Below, one piece after another: positions 7,243 to 10,832 of a DNA stretch of 10,832 nucleotides. The number at the start of each line of letters is the position of its first letter. Position 1 is the first letter of the stretch. The stretch lies in the NCBI GenBank assembly GCA_015662615.1, contig DQTU01000111.1, forward strand, positions 1 to 10,832, read 5' to 3'. A model generated the notes under the pieces. That model was not told the DNA's origin. It searched no databases and worked only from the letters and a program-made list of their open reading frames with translations. The position numbers and the translations under genes are program-made. Source of the stretch: Campylobacterales bacterium (GTDB lineage: Bacteria; Campylobacterota; Campylobacteria; Campylobacterales; QNZT01).

Positions 7243-8985
7243 TTAGCCTTTTTCTAATTTTAGTTTTACTTCTTGAAACACTGCAGAGTCTCCCTCGTTA
7301 CTTTTTAAGCTTGGTGTAAGATAGTTTAGCCCTTGTGCACCTGAACAGATTTTAACACAATCACTTCTTAAATCATCACTGACTTTGACTATAAATTGTA
7401 CTGTTCCATATTTAGAAGTTACTTTTACCCTGTCACCATCTTCAAATCCATTTGCGCTAGAGATATAAAGATAATGATCACGCTCAAATTGACTATTGAT
7501 TGAATTTCTGGGTTTACAAGTGATTAAAAAATATCCCTCTTCTTCATCACACTTTTCATCATCAATATCATCCATAAAGATAAACTTTTCATCCTCTGTA
7601 AAAAAACCATTACTATAAGGAATCTCCTCATAATTACAAGAGTGAAAATATCCATCAATCTCTTTGGCATTTGAAGTTAAAATCTCTTCACAATACTCTT
7701 TTTCACTCTTTAATGCTTCATACCCAAAACTATCCAATAAGAACTCAGTCAACGCATACTCGCTAATTCCTACATCACTATCCATAAGCTTGGGCATCTT
7801 TCCTGCAAATTCACTTCCATAAGAGAGTCTAACATCCTCTTTTTCTAAAAATGTTTTTGCAGGGAGTACTAAATTTGCAATTTTAGAACTCTCATTTTCA
7901 TATAATCCAAAATAGACAACAAAATCACTCTTTTCAAGCCCCACTTTAACTCGGTTAGAATCTGGCATCTGCTCACATGGATTGCCACCTTGGATAAACA
8001 CAGTATCATAATCTGAAAAATTCAGAGTTGGTTTTGAAACTGTTTTACCCTTATGCGCAAAAGGATTTGCAAATCTATAACCACTATCACTAAGGTAACT
8101 TACACCACAACCCTCTTTTCCAAATTGTCCCATCATAGCAGCTAAAGAGTCAATAGATCTTAAAACTCCATTACCATGAAGATATTTTTGTACACCAACT
8201 CCTACTAAAAATGTCACCTTTGCATCTTTCATAAGCGTAAGTGAGGACATGATGGTTTTAACTGTGACATCTACTTCGTCAATCAGATATTTGATACCGT
8301 AACCTCGAAAAAAATCTACAAAATCCTCATAATATTCAGTATGAGAATCAATAAAATCCAAATCTTCCATCTCTTCTAGGTGTGCAAATCTTGCCCAAAG
8401 GATTGCAAGAAAAAAGTCAGTTCGAGGTTTTAACTGAACATGAACATCTGCTTTTTTTGCCAATTTTGTTTTTATAGGATCAATGACAATCAGAGTTTTA
8501 TCTTTTATGGCACGCATCATGTGCGCATTGGTAGTTGAGATATTTCTACCCCAAACTACGACCACATCACTTTTGGCAATTTGAGAAATCGGTAACGCTA
8601 GATTTGCACCCCGTCCTTCTACAATCCCTGCATCCCCTGCCCCGTCACAAAGGGAACCTCGTGTAAATATCGCACCAATTTTTTCAAAAAACAGATTGCT
8701 AACATCTTGCATTTTTCCCATATTTCCACTACCTTTAAAAAGAAGTGTGTTACGTTTTGGACTGTTTTTTAGTTTTCTTGAGAGTAACTCAAGCGCTTTA
8801 TCCATAGAGATATTTTCACCATTATAACGAGGATTGCTAATCCTTTTTTGTTTCAAAAAGTTATTCAGGCTGGGACATAAAAACCCCTGTGTGAGAGGAT
8901 GGTTTGGATCGCCTTTTAACTTACCATCTTCAAAAATAACTGAGCATGCATCATAACAATCTAAAGGGCAAGTCGTCTTATGCAC
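7243..8985 (-). CDS. Molybdopterin oxidoreductase with N-terminal [4Fe-4S] site, cytoplasmic
   Basis: A 580-residue member of the DMSO reductase/formate dehydrogenase superfamily. C6, C10, C14 and C37 (CPLDCYDAC and GFLCPS) form the [4Fe-4S] ligand set. GSLCDGAGDAG at 110-120 is where the molybdenum ligand normally falls, making C113 the candidate. Cofactor-binding segments follow in the expected order: VVWGRN (143-148), VIDPIKTKLAKKAD (167-180), IQGGNPCEQMPDS (331-343) and NLVLPAKTFLEKED (371-384). The C-terminal cap domain spans about 485-575 (ANGFEDGDRVKV). There is no Tat signal, so it acts in the cytoplasm. It is shorter than most relatives. An acidic stretch, DDIDDEKCDEEE, is at 472-483. 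The start is GTG at 8985, overlapping the upstream stop as TAGTG with no clear ribosome binding site, so translation is probably coupled. No iron-sulfur or membrane partner subunit is nearby. The substrate cannot be read from the sequence. Confidence 0.9.
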   Translation of the reverse strand: MHKTTCPLDCYDACSVIFEDGKLKGDPNHPLTQGFLCPSLNNFLKQKRISNPRYNGENISMDKALELLSRKLKNSPKRNTLLFKGSGNMGKMQDVSNLFFEKIGAIFTRGSLCDGAGDAGIVEGRGANLALPISQIAKSDVVVVWGRNISTTNAHMMRAIKDKTLIVIDPIKTKLAKKADVHVQLKPRTDFFLAILWARFAHLEEMEDLDFIDSHTEYYEDFVDFFRGYGIKYLIDEVDVTVKTIMSSLTLMKDAKVTFLVGVGVQKYLHGNGVLRSIDSLAAMMGQFGKEGCGVSYLSDSGYRFANPFAHKGKTVSKPTLNFSDYDTVFIQGGNPCEQMPDSNRVKVGLEKSDFVVYFGLYENESSKIANLVLPAKTFLEKEDVRLSYGSEFAGKMPKLMDSDVGISEYALTEFLLDSFGYEALKSEKEYCEEILTSNAKEIDGYFHSCNYEEIPYSNGFFTEDEKFIFMDDIDDEKCDEEEGYFLITCKPRNSINSQFERDHYLYISSANGFEDGDRVKVTSKYGTVQFIVKVSDDLRSDCVKICSGAQGLNYLTPSLKSNEGDSAVFQEVKLKLEKG

Positions 8986-9779
8986 TATTTGAACTCAATT
9001 TTGACTAATTTTGAAAACTGTTTAGGTTTGTCTATCAAAATTTCTACACGATATGAAGAGATGTTTATACTATCTGCAACACGCCAAATTTTTGATATCT
9101 TCGCATCACTCACATTTCCATCAAGATAAATTTTCTTCTCCTCAATACCTAGCAAATCATCAGAAGATACATAAATAACTAATCTTGCCCCTGAAACATC
9201 ATATACATCCATCAATTTTGCTCCAGGATTTAAGTAATCTCCAACTCTCGGATAAATCTTATAGATATAATTTCCCTTAACTACCTTGATATTTTTCTTA
9301 TTTATTTTATCTTCTAAAATTTTTATTTTAAGTGCTAAATCCTCTTTTTGGGTTTTTAGATTTACTAACGAAGTTTTGACACTAATATAATTACTTTGAG
9401 TATTTATCATCGCCAACAACTTAGCATCTTTTTGTGTTTGTGAGTATGAAGAGAGGTTTTCAACACGACTATAACTCTTTTTATTGATATCCGATGCTCT
9501 TTTAGAGTTTGCTAAATTTTGCTTCATCAAAGAGATATTGCTTAGTAAAAATTTTAATTTCTGCTTTGAAGCAACTAAGTCTGCACTATCTATAACATCA
9601 TCAATTTTTACTACAACAGTCCCATCACTATCTCTTCCCTCTAAAACATCATTGACGAAAACCACTTCTCCATTGACAGATGATTTAACGCTAAAAAGCT
9701 CTTTTGGTTCTGCTTTGGCATAATACTCAGTAGCGTTCAAAGAGACTAAAACCAACAATATTGATATAAAAATTTTCAC
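8985..9779 (-). CDS. Periplasmic adaptor-like (HlyD/MFP family) protein
   Basis: A 264-residue exported protein with a signal peptide at about 1-16 (core FISILLVLVSL, cleavage near LNA). Residues 29-65 (VKSSVNGEVVFVNDVLEGR) look like the first half of a barrel-sandwich domain and 168-192 (IYPRVGDYLNPGAKLMDV) the second half. Between them, about 66-165 is a long Lys/Ser/Leu-rich helical hairpin, and a beta-barrel-like part follows to the end. This is the layout of membrane fusion proteins that link inner-membrane transporters to an outer-membrane channel, though the chain is short. No transporter or TolC-like gene lies beside it in the window. The start is GTG at 9779 with AGGAA at 9790-9786 on the coding strand, and an extended -10 promoter upstream. 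It overlaps the molybdopterin oxidoreductase gene by one base. The fold is fairly sure; the partner is unknown. Confidence 0.78.
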   Translation of the reverse strand: MKIFISILLVLVSLNATEYYAKAEPKELFSVKSSVNGEVVFVNDVLEGRDSDGTVVVKIDDVIDSADLVASKQKLKFLLSNISLMKQNLANSKRASDINKKSYSRVENLSSYSQTQKDAKLLAMINTQSNYISVKTSLVNLKTQKEDLALKIKILEDKINKKNIKVVKGNYIYKIYPRVGDYLNPGAKLMDVYDVSGARLVIYVSSDDLLGIEEKKIYLDGNVSDAKISKIWRVADSINISSYRVEILIDKPKQFSKLVKIEFK

Positions 9780-9806
9780 TTACTATTCCTACTCTATTTT
9801 TTATCT

Positions 9807-9815
9807 ATTATAGCA
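9807..9815 (-). promoter_or_regulatory. Extended -10 promoter of the adaptor-molybdoenzyme pair
   Basis: On the minus strand TGCTATAAT (9815-9807) is preceded by a T-rich stretch, the typical housekeeping promoter form here. A possible -35 box TTTGAA lies 17 bases further up (9835-9830). Transcription would start near 9800 and give a leader of about 20 bases. It faces the sigma-54 promoter of the divergent chemotaxis gene, and the two are about 30 bases apart. Confidence 0.7.
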
Positions 9816-9843
9816 AAAACAAAGTGCTTTTCAAATCATAGTT

Positions 9844-9859
9844 TGGCACACTTTTTGCT
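9844..9859 (+). promoter_or_regulatory. Sigma-54 (RpoN) promoter of the CheW-CZB gene
   Basis: TGGCAC at 9844-9849, five bases, then TTGCT at 9855-9859 match the sigma-54 consensus TGGCAC-N5-TTGCW exactly, with GG and GC 12 bases apart. Transcription would start about 12 bases after the -12 element, near 9870, giving a leader of about 24 bases that includes AAGGA at 9881-9885. In Campylobacterota RpoN with the activator FlgR drives middle flagellar genes, so this gene is probably made together with the flagellum. A FlgR enhancer site was not identified. Confidence 0.88.
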
Positions 9860-9893
9860 CTATTTTCAATATATTTAATCAAGGATTGCATCT

Positions 9894-10700
9894 ATGGAAT
9901 TTATTCACATTATCGTTAACAACCAAAACTACCTTTTAAGCAGCGAAAAAATCAAAGAAATTTTAAAATATCCAACAATTAAACCCTTGGCAGAATCCTC
10001 TGAATTTATCAAAGGCATCATAAGTCATAAAGATAAAATTATACCTATCCTTGAGATTAGAAAACTTTTAGGATTTGAGTCTTTTGTAAAAAACCAAGTG
10101 AAACTACTCCAAAAAGTAGAAGCACAACATATAAGTTGGATGGAAGATTTTGAAAGTGCACTTAGAGAAAATAGACCTTTTCAAAAAGCACTAGACCCAC
10201 ATAAATGCGAGCTTGGCAAATGGATTAACGAGGCTTTACAATGCATGAGATGCAACCATGATGGCTTCATTGATATTATTAAAAATTCTGTAGTACCCCA
10301 TCACAACGCACTACACAATCAAGGAAAAGAATTTTTAAAAGTGACAAACGCAGATGCACTTGAAACACAAATAAAAACCATCAAAGAACATGGTGCACAT
10401 ACAATTCAAGGTCTTCAAATATTAAAAGATGAGATTCATCGTCTCTCCTCATCGTTTGAACAACTTATAATTTATGATATAGATGGTGTTGATGTTGGTT
10501 TTATTGTAGATAGTGTTGCAGGGCTGCATCAATTGGATGAAAAAAGTTATAATCTTGGTAGTGAACCACTCTCTAAAAGTAATGAATTTATCCACTTTAT
10601 TGACCATTATGAGGAAAATGAAGCGTTAATGTTTTCTATGAAATTTACACGAAATGTTATGACACTTGTTGAGCAATGGAGAGAAAAAGAGATAGCATAA
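9894..10700 (+). CDS. CheW-like chemotaxis adaptor with an inserted CZB zinc-binding domain
   Basis: A 268-residue soluble protein. Residues 1-72 are the first half of a CheW fold (YLLSSEKIKEILKYPTIKPL, then GIISHKDKIIPILEIRKLLG). Residues 188-262 are the second half (LIIYDIDGVDVGFIVDSVAG). Between them, about 73-185, sits a CZB domain: H79 followed by W82, the hallmark KCELGKW with C105, then HHNALH with H137 and H141, a His-Cys-His-His zinc site as in the receptor TlpD of Helicobacter. CheW couples receptors to the kinase CheA; CZB domains bind zinc through a reactive Cys and are known to sense zinc or hypochlorous acid. The protein may pass such a signal directly into the CheA array. Start ATG 9894 has AAGGA at 9881-9885. 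No receptor or CheA gene is adjacent in the window. CheW-CZB proteins are known, but are rarer than CZB receptors. Confidence 0.9.
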   Translation: MEFIHIIVNNQNYLLSSEKIKEILKYPTIKPLAESSEFIKGIISHKDKIIPILEIRKLLGFESFVKNQVKLLQKVEAQHISWMEDFESALRENRPFQKALDPHKCELGKWINEALQCMRCNHDGFIDIIKNSVVPHHNALHNQGKEFLKVTNADALETQIKTIKEHGAHTIQGLQILKDEIHRLSSSFEQLIIYDIDGVDVGFIVDSVAGLHQLDEKSYNLGSEPLSKSNEFIHFIDHYEENEALMFSMKFTRNVMTLVEQWREKEIA

Positions 10701-10706
10701 ACTTTG

Positions 10707-10715
10707 TGATACAAT
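10707..10715 (+). promoter_or_regulatory. Possible extended -10 promoter of the flavoprotein gene
   Basis: TGATACAAT at 10707-10715 matches TGnTATAAT except for one base and lies immediately after the CheW-CZB stop. The start point would fall about at the ATG (10722), giving a leaderless or nearly leaderless message, which agrees with the absence of a ribosome binding site. Confidence 0.45.
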
Positions 10716-10721
10716 ACTAAA

Positions 10722-10832
10722 ATGTATTATGACGCTATAATTATTGGAGCTGGAATCGCTGAACTTTGGGGTCAGAGTGAAACTCTTGGTGACTTTGGGG
10801 TCAGAGTAAAACTCTTTCATTTGGATAATTTA
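10722..10832 (+). pseudogene. FAD/NAD(P)-dependent oxidoreductase gene start, disrupted by repeat insertion, runs off the window
   Basis: ATG 10722 begins MYYDAIIIGAGIA, the first strand and dinucleotide-binding loop (GxGxxG type) of a Rossmann-fold flavoprotein, which should continue with Gly-Leu. Instead, from codon 14 the sequence is the repeat pair at 10763-10816, giving the meaningless translation ELWGQSETLGDFGVRVKLF. The frame stays open to the window end, so a readthrough product is formally possible, but the dinucleotide loop is broken. The break is near 10760. The rest of the flavoprotein gene, if still present, would lie past the inserted element. The family at the N-terminus is recognisable; the exact enzyme is not. 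Confidence 0.65.
10763..10816 (+). repeat. Two direct 25-bp repeats with internal hairpins, probable mobile-element end
   Basis: The unit ACTTTGGGGTCAGAGT followed by RAAACTCTT occurs at 10763-10787 and 10792-10816, with one mismatch (G10779 against A10808) and a 29-base period. Each copy folds as AGAGT/ACTCT around a 3-base loop after GGGGTC. From memory, GGGGTCAGAGT-type hairpins border IS200-like (Y1, REP-associated) transposase genes in many bacteria; this could not be checked here. No transposase is visible before the window ends. Confidence 0.7.

Noticed and set aside
9484..9723. Plus-strand open frame opposite the adaptor-like gene
   Set aside because: It is antisense to the signal peptide and coiled-coil region of a supported gene and has low-complexity Ser/Thr/Leu content.
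10626..10820. Minus-strand 64-codon open frame across the CheW-CZB end and the repeats
   Set aside because: It combines antisense of CheW, intergenic DNA and the repeat units; no domain and no ribosome binding site.
1..10832. CRISPR array, tRNA or rRNA genes, riboswitch
   Set aside because: No regularly spaced repeats, no tRNA-like cloverleaf and no rRNA segment were seen; leaders before genes are too short for a riboswitch, except the 1345-1501 gap, which shows no known aptamer pattern.

Overview
The window reads as an AT-rich Campylobacterota (epsilonproteobacterial) chromosome, most like Sulfurimonas or a close relative. The evidence is the low GC content, the extended -10 promoters of the form TGnTATAAT, the cheY-prmA-ftsH gene order known from Campylobacter and Helicobacter, and a sigma-54 promoter in front of a chemotaxis gene. 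No 16S rRNA or other phylogenetic marker is present, so the genus is an inference.

Left part, plus strand (1-4815). An OmpA-type peptidoglycan-binding protein enters from the left edge and is followed 3 bases later by a membrane-anchored protein with a helix-hairpin-helix-like tail. Next comes a 157-base gap with a hairpin, a GC-rich patch and a promoter. A compact operon follows: a DnaQ/PolB-type 3'-5' exonuclease, hisH and hisA (joined by ATGA and TAATG stop/start overlaps), cheY and prmA.

Centre (4833-7207). ftsH ends the plus-strand run. Its stop codon lies inside a 9-bp stem-loop shared with a convergent gene for a small secreted protein of unknown function. That gene has its own promoter, and a perfect 8-bp inverted repeat lies over the -10 box.

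Right part (7243-10832). On the minus strand, a periplasmic adaptor-like (HlyD/MFP) gene overlaps by one base a cytoplasmic molybdopterin oxidoreductase that carries a [4Fe-4S] motif. Divergent from them is a CheW protein split by an inserted chemoreceptor zinc-binding (CZB) domain, behind a consensus sigma-54 promoter. At the right edge, a FAD/NAD-binding oxidoreductase gene starts normally but is broken after 13 codons by two 25-bp repeats that look like the end of a mobile element.

The housekeeping genes are histidine synthesis, L11 methylation, membrane proteolysis and an exonuclease. CheY and the CZB-CheW protein are chemotaxis parts: CheW-CZB would couple a zinc/redox signal to CheA, and CheY is the output regulator. 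The most unusual items are the CZB-in-CheW protein under sigma-54 control, the adaptor/molybdoenzyme pair, the operator-bearing small secreted protein and the repeat-disrupted flavoprotein gene.
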